In this document: positions 8,459 to 17,187 of the stretch, in pieces | Layout of the letters: each line of letters opens with the position of its first letter | Position numbering within the stretch: position 1 is the stretch's first letter | Assembly (NCBI GenBank): GCA_903930435.1 | Contig: CAIYYN010000054.1 | Coordinates: 434,001-498,000 of the forward strand | DNA length: 64,000 bases | Reading direction: 5' to 3' | Source of the DNA: an uncultured Hyphomicrobiales bacterium | GTDB taxonomy: Bacteria > Pseudomonadota > Alphaproteobacteria > Rhizobiales > Ancalomicrobiaceae | Made by a program: the position numbers and the translations under genes | Notes under the pieces: model-generated | What the model saw: only the letters and a program-made list of their open reading frames with translations | What the model was told of the DNA's origin: nothing | The model's database searches: none

Positions 8459-9011
8459 TTTGACGGGAAATCCGTGTCACGCGAGAACGGGGCCATAGAT
8501 GTAGCCGATCATGTGAAAAAGGGGAATGGCTGAGATGATCCGGGTTTTGCAAGTTCGTACAATAGATTATTTGAAAATGACAAGATACAAAAGTAAATAA
8601 TAAAGCAAAAATGGAGGATTAGGCGATAAAGCGTCAAAGTTTATTCAAGGAGCGAAATAATATCTATTAATTTCGATATATAAATGTTTTTGAAAGACAA
8701 AGACGGTCAACAGTTCATGTAAAATGGTCAGAATCGAAAGTAAAACTAAAAATTGTATCGATTGTCTCATGGATTGAGAAATTCGGATCGACCAAAAAAG
8801 CAAGGAACTTCAATATGAACAGAATTTATTTACCAATTTTCCCGTACCATACCACCGCGTTCGCCTCCAGGGTTCCAATGAAACCTCACGTTTATTTGCG
8901 AGCTTGACAACTTCTGAGTTGTATCGCAGCGATCAGAACGAGCCGTCAGACAAGACCATGCAGTTGTATGAGCACTTCAGGTGTCAGATGCAGAAAGCGC
9001 AAAAGCCAGCC
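8459..9011. other. AT-rich intergenic region between dcd and chemoreceptor
   Basis: About 550 bases separate these divergent genes, and 8560-8850 is strikingly AT-rich for this chromosome. It should hold both promoters. I see no RNA gene or repeat. One short ORF with a good ribosome binding site (8815-8907) is listed separately. Confidence 0.5.
8815..8907 (+). CDS. Possible 30-codon leader or small protein
   Basis: ATG at 8815 is preceded by AAGGA at 8 bases spacing and opens a 30-codon frame ([14 protein letters not shown]...) ending in TGA at 8905-8907, about 100 bases before the chemoreceptor start. The product has no recognisable family. It may be an upstream leader peptide or chance; only the SD and its position support it. 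Confidence 0.25.
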   Translation: MNRIYLPIFPYHTTAFASRVPMKPHVYLRA

Positions 9012-10991
9012 ATGACAAAATCGCTTTATTCGATCAAGACCCGCCTATTTTTGATCGCAACGATCGCCGCTGTCGGCGTTTCGGCTGTCGGTGGTATCGC
9101 GCTTTACGGTAATTCGGTCGTTGGCCAATCTGTTGCCGATGCGGCGAAGTTTGATTTGCGCGCCACGCTTGTCCGTGACTTCCGGACCGACGTTGTGACA
9201 TCGCGCAGTACGGGCGTCGAGCTTTTCGGATCCCGTTCCAGCCCCTTGATTGCGGCGTTTGATCAGCAATTGGCGATATCGGCCACCGATCTGGCGAGGC
9301 TGAAAGAGACAGCCAGCGACGAGACGGCTGCTGCCAATATCAAGCAACTCGAAGGCATGCTGGCCGACGTCAAGGCAGGGTTCAAACCGCTCGCCGACGC
9401 CTATACCAAGCTCGGGGTCAGCGAAAATGATGGGCTCAACGCCCAGGTGCGGGACGCGGGCCAGCGGATGGCGACGTCCATCAAGGCGCTGACACTGGGT
9501 GGCGGCGGCGAAGACGCCTTCCGGACTGCCTATGCCCTGGCGTCATTGCGCTTGTCCGAAAAGACTTACATGTCCAATCACGCCCAGGAAGAGCTTGGCG
9601 CGATCGACATCGCGGTCGGACGGTTGCAGCACGCAATCGAGCGCACTGAAATGGAAGATGCTGCAAAATCCGACATGAAGACCGCGCTTGTTGATTACAA
9701 TACGGCCCTCCAGCTCTGGATCGAAACGGATCGCAACGCGTTCAAGCTTTATGACAAGTTGCTTGGCGACTTCGACAAGATGGATCCGATCCTGAAGGCA
9801 ATTGCCAAGGATGCAGCCGACGGTGCCGAAGCCGCCAATGCGAGCCTGACGTCCACGCAGCAAACGATGCGTTTGACGGTGATGATTGTTGTGAGCATCG
9901 TTCTTGCCGCCGTGATCCTCGCCAGCTACCTGACGGCTCGTTCGATTGTCGCGCCCTTGCAGCGTCTGCGTGCCGCCATGCACAAGCTTGCAGAAGGCGA
10001 GCACCATATCGTCGTTCCCGATACCAAACGCCATGACGAGATAGGTGCAATGGCCCGGACGCTGCTCGTTTTCCGTGATGGGGCCATTGAACGCCAAGAC
10101 CTCAGTGAACAGCAGATTGCCGATGCAGCAGCCAAGAGCCAGAGGGCGCGGGCTGTTGATGAGCTCGTGGGTCGCTTTGAGTCGCTGGCCGAAGCCGCGA
10201 TTGCGCATGTTCAGCGCACGGCGACGCAACTGGACTCAGCAGCCAATGCGCTGGATCGCTCCATGTCCGAGGTGACGCGGGATACCGGCGCGGCGTCGGG
10301 CGCCATGCAGAATGCCGCAATCAGCGTTCAGGACGTGACACAGGTGGCCGGACAGATATCGGGATCGATTGCCGACGTCGAGGCGCGCGCCCGCAAGTCG
10401 ACGGAAGTGGCCCAGTCAAGCGTCGAACAGTCCCGCCGCACCGGTCAGACCATGGCGGAATTTTCACAGATGGCAGCGCGGATTGGCTCCGTGGTCGAAC
10501 TCATCAATTCCATCGCCGAACAGACCAATCTGCTCGCCCTCAATGCGACCATCGAAGCCGCGCGCGCTGGCGAAGCCGGTCGCGGGTTCGCGATTGTCGC
10601 ACAGGAGGTCAAGGCTCTCGCCGGGCAGACTGCAACAGCGACGTCCGAAATCGCCGCCCAGGTTGACGGTTTGCGCTCAACGAGCAATGCCGTGGCCGAA
10701 TCCATTTCCACAGTGGATCGCTCCATCGCCGAAATGGCGGAAATCGCTGTTACCGTGGTGGCAGCGGTTCGGGACCAGAGTGATTTGATCCGTGTGATCG
10801 GGTCAACCCTTGCCGAGGCCAAGACCCAAACCGTTGTCGGCGAAAGCAAGATCAACGATGTTCGTATGGTTGCCAATACGACGGAACTGACGGCCCGCGA
10901 TGTCGGCAAGCTGGCCAAGGAACTAGGACAGGAGGCGGATCACCTCTCCAATGAACTCATGTCCTTCATCGAGGCCCTGCGCGTCGCCTGA
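9012..10991 (+). CDS. Methyl-accepting chemotaxis protein
   Basis: The 659 aa chemoreceptor has TM1 at about 9-31, a periplasmic mostly helical sensor region (about 32-285), TM2 at about 287-310 and a HAMP domain starting [19 protein letters not shown] long cytoplasmic coiled coil carries the highly conserved hairpin tip [19 protein letters not shown] followed by [15 protein letters not shown], which contacts CheA and CheW. The periplasmic ligand is unknown. No CheW-binding pentapeptide for CheR (NWETF type) is seen at the C terminus, which ends SFIEALRVA. Upstream in-frame starts at 8904 (TTG), 8958 and 8988 exist; 9012 was chosen because it leaves the usual short cytoplasmic N terminus. No other chemotaxis genes are nearby, so it is an orphan receptor. 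Confidence 0.9.
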   Translation: MTKSLYSIKTRLFLIATIAAVGVSAVGGIALYGNSVVGQSVADAAKFDLRATLVRDFRTDVVTSRSTGVELFGSRSSPLIAAFDQQLAISATDLARLKETASDETAAANIKQLEGMLADVKAGFKPLADAYTKLGVSENDGLNAQVRDAGQRMATSIKALTLGGGGEDAFRTAYALASLRLSEKTYMSNHAQEELGAIDIAVGRLQHAIERTEMEDAAKSDMKTALVDYNTALQLWIETDRNAFKLYDKLLGDFDKMDPILKAIAKDAADGAEAANASLTSTQQTMRLTVMIVVSIVLAAVILASYLTARSIVAPLQRLRAAMHKLAEGEHHIVVPDTKRHDEIGAMARTLLVFRDGAIERQDLSEQQIADAAAKSQRARAVDELVGRFESLAEAAIAHVQRTATQLDSAANALDRSMSEVTRDTGAASGAMQNAAISVQDVTQVAGQISGSIADVEARARKSTEVAQSSVEQSRRTGQTMAEFSQMAARIGSVVELINSIAEQTNLLALNATIEAARAGEAGRGFAIVAQEVKALAGQTATATSEIAAQVDGLRSTSNAVAESISTVDRSIAEMAEIAVTVVAAVRDQSDLIRVIGSTLAEAKTQTVVGESKINDVRMVANTTELTARDVGKLAKELGQEADHLSNELMSFIEALRVA

Positions 10992-11112
10992 GCGGGCACT
11001 TTGGCTGCCATATGAGATGTGATCTGCGGCAGCAGGCGGCGAAGGACATTCGCAATTGACGCGTCTTGCAGCTCGACGAGTTGACTTCGGCTTTGAAAAG
11101 CGTATTTGTCCA

Positions 11113-11170
11113 CCCGTGGTCATTTGAGCCGGTCGGCTTGCCGCCACGTTAAATAAAGCGCTAAAAAGGC
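11113..11170 (+). promoter_or_regulatory. SAM-II riboswitch upstream of metZ
   Basis: The segment matches the SAM-II (metA/SAM_alpha) aptamer closely: CGTGG (11115-11119) pairs with CCACG (11144-11148), enclosing TCATTTGAGCCGG and CGGCTTGC. It is followed by TTAAATAAAGCGCTAAAAAGG, which includes the pseudoknot-forming 3' part. S-adenosylmethionine binding is expected to lower metZ expression when methionine supply is sufficient. The class is known from Alphaproteobacteria upstream of methionine genes, in agreement with its place here. Confidence 0.9.
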
Positions 11171-11183
11171 CGGGGTTGAGCGC

Positions 11184-11222
11184 ACCCGGTCTTTGCTGAG
11201 AAGCAGGCCGGGTTTTGTTTTT
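11184..11222 (+). terminator. Likely riboswitch-controlled terminator before metZ
   Basis: ACCCGG (11184-11189) pairs with CCGGGT (11208-11213), with inner TTGCT/AAGCA pairing, followed by TTTTGTTTTT (11213-11222). An upstream CCGGG (11170-11174) could pair with the same CCCGG and act as antiterminator. The element lies between the SAM-II aptamer and the metZ start, so transcriptional attenuation is plausible. Confidence 0.65.
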
Positions 11223-11256
11223 AAATAGGACGCGCTCGTCGGAAAGACCTGGGATC

Positions 11257-12450
11257 ATGACCAAATTGAGCAATACCCGCACGTTGGCCCAAGCAACCAA
11301 AGCTGTTCACGCCGGCACACTCCGTTCGCAGTTCGGCGAAACATCGGAGGCTCTGTTTCTGACACAGGGCTACGTCTACGACAGCGCGGAGCAGGCCGAG
11401 GCTCGATTTCTGAATACGCAACCGGGCTATCAATATTCCCGGTTCTCAAATCCTACGGTCACGATGTTTGAAGAGCGCATGGCGGCGCTTGAGGGCGCCG
11501 AGGTTGCCCGTGCGACGGCAACCGGCATGGCTGCCGTCACGGCTGCGCTTCTGAGCCAACTGTCTGCCGGTGATCACATCATTGCAGCGCGTGCCCTGTT
11601 CGGCTCCTGTCTCTACATTGTCGAGGATCTCTGCCCCCGGTTCGGGATTGCGGCGACACTCGTGGACGGCAAGGATCTCACGGCCTGGGCCGATGCGGTT
11701 CGTCCCAACACGAAGGCCTTCTTCCTCGAAAGCCCCACCAACCCGACGCTCGAAGTCTATGATATCGCCGCCATAGCTGACATTGCGCATGCAGCGGGGG
11801 CGCGGCTTGTCGTCGACAACGTGTTTGCAACCCCGGTGTTTCAATCTCCGTTGAAGCTGGGTGCGGACGTTGTGGTATATTCCGCGACGAAGCATATCGA
11901 TGGTCAGGGCCGTTGCCTCGGCGGTGTCGTGCTCTGTTCCGAGGACTTCCTGACCAAATATCTGCAGGTCTTCATCCGCCAGACCGGACCCTCCATCAGC
12001 CCGTTCAATGCTTGGGTGATGCTGAAGAGCCTTGAGACGCTGCATCTGCGTGTCGAGAAGCAGGCCGAGAATGCCGCCCGCGTCGCCGACGCCCTGGCGC
12101 AGCACCCGGCCATCCTTCGCCTGATCTATCCGGGGCGGGCCGATCACCCGCAAGCCGAGATCATCGCCCGGCAGATGACCGGTGGTTCAAACATGGTCGC
12201 GTTTGAGGTCAAGGGCGGCAAGGCGGCTGCCTTTGCCGTGGAAAATGCTCTGGAAGTGATCCATATCTCCAACAATCTCGGCGACAGCAAGAGCCTGATC
12301 ACCCATCCAGCGACAACAACGCATCAGCGATTGAAACCGGAACAGCGGGCGGACCTCGGCATTTCCGATGGACTGCTCCGGCTTTCGGTTGGCCTTGAAG
12401 ATGCCGGTGACCTCATTGAGGATCTGACCCTCGCTCTTGACCGACTGTAA
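11257..12450 (+). CDS. metZ: O-succinylhomoserine sulfhydrylase
   Basis: The 397 aa PLP enzyme of the Cys/Met metabolism family makes homocysteine directly from O-succinylhomoserine and sulfide. The N terminus (TLAQATKAVHAGTLRSQFGE, then SEALFLTQGYVYDSAEQA) is characteristic of MetZ rather than MetB or MetC. The PLP lysine is K212 in YSATKHIDGQG, and the phosphate-binding YQYSRFSNPTV is present near residue 60. The start at 11257 fits the family N terminus; 11215 would fall in the terminator. Expression is expected to be controlled by the SAM-II riboswitch immediately upstream. apaG follows after about 90 bases. Confidence 0.93.
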   Translation: MTKLSNTRTLAQATKAVHAGTLRSQFGETSEALFLTQGYVYDSAEQAEARFLNTQPGYQYSRFSNPTVTMFEERMAALEGAEVARATATGMAAVTAALLSQLSAGDHIIAARALFGSCLYIVEDLCPRFGIAATLVDGKDLTAWADAVRPNTKAFFLESPTNPTLEVYDIAAIADIAHAAGARLVVDNVFATPVFQSPLKLGADVVVYSATKHIDGQGRCLGGVVLCSEDFLTKYLQVFIRQTGPSISPFNAWVMLKSLETLHLRVEKQAENAARVADALAQHPAILRLIYPGRADHPQAEIIARQMTGGSNMVAFEVKGGKAAAFAVENALEVIHISNNLGDSKSLITHPATTTHQRLKPEQRADLGISDGLLRLSVGLEDAGDLIEDLTLALDRL

Positions 12451-12539
12451 GCCGAGTGATCCGGGCAGTGCGAGTCGCGCGCGAGCACTGCGTTCGGCCC
12501 GTCGCGTTATGAAAACCAGAGACCAAGGGAGACGCAAAC

Positions 12540-12932
12540 ATGTATGAGGCCATCACGCGGGGCATTCGTGTTTGCGTCAAACCACACTATCTCGAGGCAA
12601 AGTCGGACCCGGAACAGAACCGTTGGGTTTGGGCCTATACGATCGAGATCGCCAATCTCTCGGATGCGACCGTCCAGCTCCGGTCTCGTTACTGGCGCAT
12701 CATCGATGCATTGGGCCGCTGCGAGGAAGTGCGTGGACCGGGGGTCGTTGGCGAAGAACCCGTTATTCCGCCGGGTCATGCCTTTGAATATACGTCGGGC
12801 TGTCCGCTTTCGACGTCATCGGGCGTGATGATGGGTGAATACGACATGGAAACAGCAGATGGCGAACGCTTCGCAGTGAAGATCCCGGCATTCTCGCTCG
12901 ATAGTCCCGGCGAGAAGCCAGTCAGGCACTAG
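12540..12932 (+). CDS. apaG: ApaG domain protein
   Basis: The 130 aa protein is full length for ApaG, a small fibronectin-III-like beta-sandwich fold. Characteristic stretches are YEAITRGIRVCVKPHYLEAKS at the start, WVWAYTIEIANLSD, QLRSRYWRIIDALG, and YTSGCPLSTSSGVMMGEYDM near the C terminus. The molecular role is uncertain: in Enterobacteria apaG mutants affect cobalt resistance and magnesium efflux, and the domain also occurs in F-box proteins. It sits downstream of metZ and ends convergent to phoB, with only 27 bases between stop codons. Confidence 0.92.
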   Translation: MYEAITRGIRVCVKPHYLEAKSDPEQNRWVWAYTIEIANLSDATVQLRSRYWRIIDALGRCEEVRGPGVVGEEPVIPPGHAFEYTSGCPLSTSSGVMMGEYDMETADGERFAVKIPAFSLDSPGEKPVRH

Positions 12933-12959
12933 GGCAAGGTTGTCCGAACTCCGGCCGGA

Positions 12960-13655
12960 TCAGGCACCTGCAAACTGGTCGTCGAACGAATAACCTGATC
13001 CACGGACTGTGCGGATCGGGTCCTTGTCGCGACCGCGGTTGATGGCCTTGCGCAGCCGGCCGACATGAACATCGACGGTCCGCTCATCAACATAGACATC
13101 GCGACCCCAGACCCCGTCCAGCAACTGCTCACGACTGAAGACGCGGCCAGGCGATTGCATCAGGAATTCGAGCAGTCGGAATTCCGTGGGCCCTAAATGA
13201 ATTTCGCGGTTTGCACGCCGGACACGGTGGGTTTCCCGGTCCAGTTCGATATCACCGGCGCGCAAAAGCGTCGAGACCAGCTCGGGTCGTGTCCGTCTCA
13301 GCATGGCACGCACGCGCGCCATCAACTCCGGCATGGAGAAGGGCTTGACGACATAATCATCAGCTCCGGTTGACAGACCCCGAATCCGTTCGGATTCTTC
13401 GCCGCGCGCTGTCAGCATGATGATTGGCAAACGCTCCGTTTCGGGGCGGGCCCGCAACCGACGACACAGTTCGATGCCAGAAAGCCCAGGCAGCATCCAG
13501 TCGAGGACCAGAAGATCAGGCGTGAATTCCTTCAGCCGGGTATCAGCTTCGTCTCCACGCACGCAGCTTTCCACCTCGTAGCCTTCAGATTCCAGATTGT
13601 ACCGGAGAATCAGACTGAGTGGCTCTTCATCTTCAACAATCAGCACGCGAGCCAT
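12960..13655 (-). CDS. phoB: Phosphate regulon response regulator PhoB
   Basis: The 231 aa OmpR/PhoB-type regulator has a receiver domain (about 1-120) with acidic residues VEDEE at 7-11, phospho-acceptor D52 in LVLDWMLPG and lysine in VVKPFSMPEL. A winged-helix DNA-binding domain follows (about 130-228) with FRLLEFLMQSPGRVFSREQLLD and a C-terminal RTVRGSGYSFD. It binds pho boxes when phosphorylated by PhoR. The assignment as PhoB rests on the close match and on the neighbouring phoU and phoR on the same strand. The start MARVLIVEDEEP is the canonical N terminus. Confidence 0.93.
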   Translation of the reverse strand: MARVLIVEDEEPLSLILRYNLESEGYEVESCVRGDEADTRLKEFTPDLLVLDWMLPGLSGIELCRRLRARPETERLPIIMLTARGEESERIRGLSTGADDYVVKPFSMPELMARVRAMLRRTRPELVSTLLRAGDIELDRETHRVRRANREIHLGPTEFRLLEFLMQSPGRVFSREQLLDGVWGRDVYVDERTVDVHVGRLRKAINRGRDKDPIRTVRGSGYSFDDQFAGA

Positions 13656-13725
13656 CTGGCTTTAGCTCCTGGTTGGGCTTCAGTTTGCGAACGCGGTCGA
13701 ATTCAGCAGTATTTGCGGTCGGTTC

Positions 13726-14439
13726 TCACTCGGCTCCGATGCTGCCAATCATCGATGAGCCGTCGCTTTTCAGGCGCTCTTCGATCATCTGTTCGCCGGT
13801 CACGACAAAATGAACGGTTTCAGCGATATTGGTCGCATGGTCGCCGATGCGCTCGATGTTCTTGGCGCAAAACAGCAAATGCGTGCACGAGCTGATGTTA
13901 CGGGGATCTTCCATCATGTAGGTCAGCAATTCGCGAAACAGCGATGTATAGAGCGCATCGATCTCGTCATCACGCTTGCGGACTTCCATGGCGACGGCAT
14001 CATCGCGCGTCGTGAAGGCATCCAGCACGGCCTTCAGCTGTTCCAGTGCAATCTCGGAGAGATGTTCGACGCCGATGACCAGTTGCTTGGCGACCATGTT
14101 GCCATGCATGGCGGTGACACGCTTTGCGATGTTCTTCGCCAAGTCTCCGACGCGTTCAAGGTCGTTGGAGATGCGAAGCGCGCCCATGATCTCGCGCAGA
14201 TCCAGCGCCATCGGTTGCCTGCGGGCGATCAGGAGAATAGCCCGCTCTTCGACTTCGTGCTGTAACCTGTCAAGACGAGCGTCGGTCAGGACAACCTTTT
14301 GAGCCAGCCCGATGTCCATGCGGGTGAGCGCAGTCACGGAATCCGCGACCAGGCCTTCCGCCAAACCGCCCATCTCGGCGATTTTCGTCATCAGGAGTTT
14401 CAGTTCCTGATCATAGGAAGAGACAATATGATCGGCCAT
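13726..14439 (-). CDS. phoU: Phosphate signalling regulator PhoU
   Basis: The 237 aa all-helical protein has two PhoU domains (about 15-105 and 120-210). Conserved segments include HIVSSYDQELKLL near the N terminus, ARRQPMALDLREIMGALRIS and NDLERVGDLAKNIAKR in domain one, and CAKNIERIGDHATNIAE in domain two; the E/D-rich motifs bind metal clusters. PhoU represses PhoR kinase activity when phosphate is plentiful, normally in contact with the Pst transporter. The start at 14439 has GGAG 8 bases upstream; 14493 is the longest alternative. It lies between phoR and phoB, with no pst genes in this window. Confidence 0.93.
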   Translation of the reverse strand: MADHIVSSYDQELKLLMTKIAEMGGLAEGLVADSVTALTRMDIGLAQKVVLTDARLDRLQHEVEERAILLIARRQPMALDLREIMGALRISNDLERVGDLAKNIAKRVTAMHGNMVAKQLVIGVEHLSEIALEQLKAVLDAFTTRDDAVAMEVRKRDDEIDALYTSLFRELLTYMMEDPRNISSCTHLLFCAKNIERIGDHATNIAETVHFVVTGEQMIEERLKSDGSSMIGSIGAE

Positions 14440-14502
14440 GGGTCCGTCTCCGGGTTCGGCGAACGCCAGTTTCCTGCCGCTGCTCTGTTGCAATCGTTTC
14501 TA

Positions 14503-14529
14503 TGACATATCCATTTACTTTTTTTGACA
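14503..14529 (-). promoter_or_regulatory. Possible PhoB-binding repeats upstream of phoU
   Basis: On the minus strand two TGTCA motifs lie exactly 22 bases apart (two helical turns, the period expected for direct pho box repeats of 11 bases), in an A/T-rich stretch between phoR and phoU. The middle 11-base unit is not conserved, so this is only a weak candidate for PhoB autoregulation of phoU-phoB. Confidence 0.25.
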
Positions 14530-14595
14530 CATTAGAGCTATGAGTCAAAAGACATTTTTAAATTCGACGTCAGCGATGGCGGCAAAAGTCAGGCG

Positions 14596-16002
14596 TTAGC
14601 GGGCCCGGATGATTTTTGCGGGCGATTGATGCGTCCTTGTTTGCTCACCGTTTGGCGTGTTGATCTGCGGGCTGTGCGCGATCGCGCTCTGGGACTCAAG
14701 CCGGACTGAAAATGTCGCGCCGGCACCCAGGCTGCTTTCGATCTGAAGGCGCGCGTGATGGCGGGTCAGGATGTGCTTGACGATGGCGAGGCCCAGCCCG
14801 GTACCCTGTTTTTCGCGACTCGACACGATGTCGGCCCGGTAGAACCGTTCCGTCAATCGCGGCAGGTGTTCCTCGGCGATGCCGGGTCCGTAATCCCGGA
14901 TCGACACAAGCCACTGGTCTCCGCCCTGGGGATCGGCTTCAGCGGATATATCAACCTTGCCGCCACTGGCCCCATATTTGATCGCGTTCTCGATCAGGTT
15001 GGAGAAAACCTGAACGAGTTCGTCCCGGTCTGCCATCGTCGGCATCGGCTTTTCCGCGATTTCCGCGCAGAGTTCAACCGCGTTTTCGTTGGCAAGTGGC
15101 TGAAGCGAATCAATCACGTCCCACATCAATTCGCCAACATCGACAATCGCATCCGGGCGCATATGCGCTTTCATTTCAATGCGCGACAGCGAGAGGAGAT
15201 CATCGATCAGGCGTTTCATGCGCGAGGCTTGCTGCATCATGATGCCCAGGAATTTCTCGCGCGCGACAGCGTCGTTGCGGGCCGGGCCTTGCAGCGTTTC
15301 GATAAAGCCGGTGAGCGACGCGAGCGGTGTGCGCAATTCATGGCTGGCGTTGGCGACGAAGTCGGCCCGCATCCGCTCGCTGCGGCGTCGCTCTGTCAGA
15401 TCCTCGATCACGACGATGACAAAGTCCGGCCGTCTCAGGGTGGCATGCGGATCAGGCTGAAAATGGATGGGAGCCAGATGTGCCTCGAACCAGCGTTCCG
15501 TTGGAATCTTTTCCAGCCATTCGGCCGTTTCAGCCCGATCAAGCGCTACCACGCGCTCAAGCGCATCATTCAGCGCTGTTGCGCGGAGCTTGAAATTCAG
15601 GGGATCACCGCGTGATACCAGGCCGAATCGCTGGATGGCAAGATCATTCACGAATCGAACGATCCCCTGTGCATCAGTCATGATGCAGGGGTCGGGAAGC
15701 GCTTCCGCGACCGCCTTCATGCTGGGATTGGGCCAGACGACCGGTCCAGACATCGGTTGCGAGCGACGCCTGTCGGCTCTCAGTGCACGAGGACTGAGGG
15801 CCGATCCAATCAGGATGACTAATCCGCCACCGATCAGCGCCCAAGCGGGAACGGGCGAAATCACGGCGAAAAAGCCGAAGACACCAACAAGCATTGCGGC
15901 CAGCGTGCGCAAATCAATCGCCCGGCCCATCCAGTCGCTCCGGTTCACGCCGGTGTCTGGCGTAAACTGCTGACGATCCCTTGGCTCATTTGAAAGATCC
16001 AA
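14596..16002 (-). CDS. phoR: Phosphate regulon sensor histidine kinase PhoR
   Basis: The 468 aa membrane kinase has two N-terminal hydrophobic helices (about 33-50 and 54-70) and a PAS domain (about 100-200, EALPDPCIMTDAQGIVRFVN). The HisKA domain carries the phospho-acceptor His in NASHELRTPLASLTGF. The HATPase domain has N box NLIENAIKYG, G1 DYGPGI and G2 GTGLGLAIVKHILTRH. It phosphorylates PhoB under phosphate limitation. The short periplasmic part is normal for PhoR, which senses through Pst/PhoU rather than a ligand domain. The C-terminal tail of about 35 residues after the kinase is polar and probably disordered. The gene is divergent from ppk2. Confidence 0.92.
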   Translation of the reverse strand: MDLSNEPRDRQQFTPDTGVNRSDWMGRAIDLRTLAAMLVGVFGFFAVISPVPAWALIGGGLVILIGSALSPRALRADRRRSQPMSGPVVWPNPSMKAVAEALPDPCIMTDAQGIVRFVNDLAIQRFGLVSRGDPLNFKLRATALNDALERVVALDRAETAEWLEKIPTERWFEAHLAPIHFQPDPHATLRRPDFVIVVIEDLTERRRSERMRADFVANASHELRTPLASLTGFIETLQGPARNDAVAREKFLGIMMQQASRMKRLIDDLLSLSRIEMKAHMRPDAIVDVGELMWDVIDSLQPLANENAVELCAEIAEKPMPTMADRDELVQVFSNLIENAIKYGASGGKVDISAEADPQGGDQWLVSIRDYGPGIAEEHLPRLTERFYRADIVSSREKQGTGLGLAIVKHILTRHHARLQIESSLGAGATFSVRLESQSAIAHSPQINTPNGEQTRTHQSPAKIIRAR

Positions 16003-16177
16003 TGCGAGACCCCCTTGGCGGCATGCCGATTCACTTCCGGATCAACAGGCCGGAATCGTACATCAACCCGCCCAAATCAAAAGCTGAAATCAAGACAGTG
16101 GTAAGACCGTTTTGATTTTGAGGGCGACAGAATTTGAGTTGCAGGCAGACCACTGGAAAATCAGCTAAGGTAACGGC

Positions 16178-17095
16178 ATGGACACGAAAACAGACCCGAC
16201 CAAACACACAGACCCGATTGCCATCGCGACGCCGAAAGGTCCCCAGCGCCTGTTCGATCTCGACGATCCAGCCTTGCCACACTGGATTGAAAAGGCGTCG
16301 TTTTCCTCGGGACATTATCCCCACGAAGAGCCGATGCCTGATCGGGACTACGAAAAGAGCCTGATTGATCTGCAAACAGAATTGGTCAAGCTTCAATCTT
16401 GGGCGATCCAGACCGGCGAGCGGATCGTTCTGGTCATCGAAGGTCGGGACGCTGCGGGCAAGGGTGGCATCATCGACGCCCTGACCGAGTATATGAATCC
16501 CCGCATGACCCGCGTTGTTGCCTTGCCAAAACCCAATGAAGTCGAGCGCGGGCAATGGTATTTCCAGCGCTATGCGAAACATCTTCCGACCGCTGGCGAG
16601 ATCGTGCTGTTTGACCGGTCCTGGTATAACCGGGCCGGCGTCGAGCGGGTCATGGGCTTTGCCAAGCCCGCAGAGGTCGAATTGTTCCTTCGCGAAGCGC
16701 CGCGATTTGAAGCGATGCTGATCGACGAAGGCATCCGGCTCATCAAGATCTTTGTCGATGTCGGGTTCGAGATGCAGCTCAAGCGTTTTCACGAACGGCG
16801 GCATAACCCTCTGAAAATGTGGAAAATTTCAGAAATCGACCGTCAGGCAATCGCGCGATACGGGGCCTATACCGAAGCCCGCGACCGCATGCTGGAAACC
16901 ACCCATACGGACGTGGCTCCCTGGACCGTCGTTTACGGAAATGACAAGAAGCGCGCCAGGCTCTCAGTCACGCGCCATATTCTGGCACTCTTCGATTATG
17001 CGGGCAAAGATCGCAAGATCATTGGCGAGCCGGACGAGAAAATTCTGGGGCAGGGGCTCGCGTTTGCATTGAAGTTTGGCGCGCTGACCGATTGA
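16178..17095 (+). CDS. ppk2: Polyphosphate kinase 2
   Basis: The 305 aa enzyme of the PPK2 family transfers phosphate between polyphosphate and nucleotides, usually regenerating GTP or ATP from the diphosphate. The Walker A is EGRDAAGKGG (K95) and the Walker B/lid region is FDRSWYNRAGVERVMGF, both conserved; RRHNPLKMWKISEIDRQA marks the lid. A single PPK2 domain of this length fits the class I group. It is transcribed away from phoR with 175 bases between, which fits a link of polyphosphate metabolism to phosphate control, although I see no clear pho box there. The long minus-strand frame opposite this gene is a shadow. Confidence 0.92.
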   Translation: MDTKTDPTKHTDPIAIATPKGPQRLFDLDDPALPHWIEKASFSSGHYPHEEPMPDRDYEKSLIDLQTELVKLQSWAIQTGERIVLVIEGRDAAGKGGIIDALTEYMNPRMTRVVALPKPNEVERGQWYFQRYAKHLPTAGEIVLFDRSWYNRAGVERVMGFAKPAEVELFLREAPRFEAMLIDEGIRLIKIFVDVGFEMQLKRFHERRHNPLKMWKISEIDRQAIARYGAYTEARDRMLETTHTDVAPWTVVYGNDKKRARLSVTRHILALFDYAGKDRKIIGEPDEKILGQGLAFALKFGALTD

Positions 17096-17187
17096 CGGCG
17101 CTTTGGCGGCACGGGTAAGCCTGCGGTCTTGTGGGTGTCATGGTCCATGGCCTAAACCGATGCCGAACGATTGCGAAAGGCAAGCCC

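Noticed and set aside
14440-16177. A canonical pho box between phoR and ppk2
   Set aside because: No pair of CTGTCAT-like 11-base repeats was found in the 175-base gap; only the weak pair upstream of phoU was kept.
16031-16804. 257-codon minus-strand frame opposite ppk2
   Set aside because: It is an antisense shadow of the well-supported polyphosphate kinase 2 gene and has no recognisable product.
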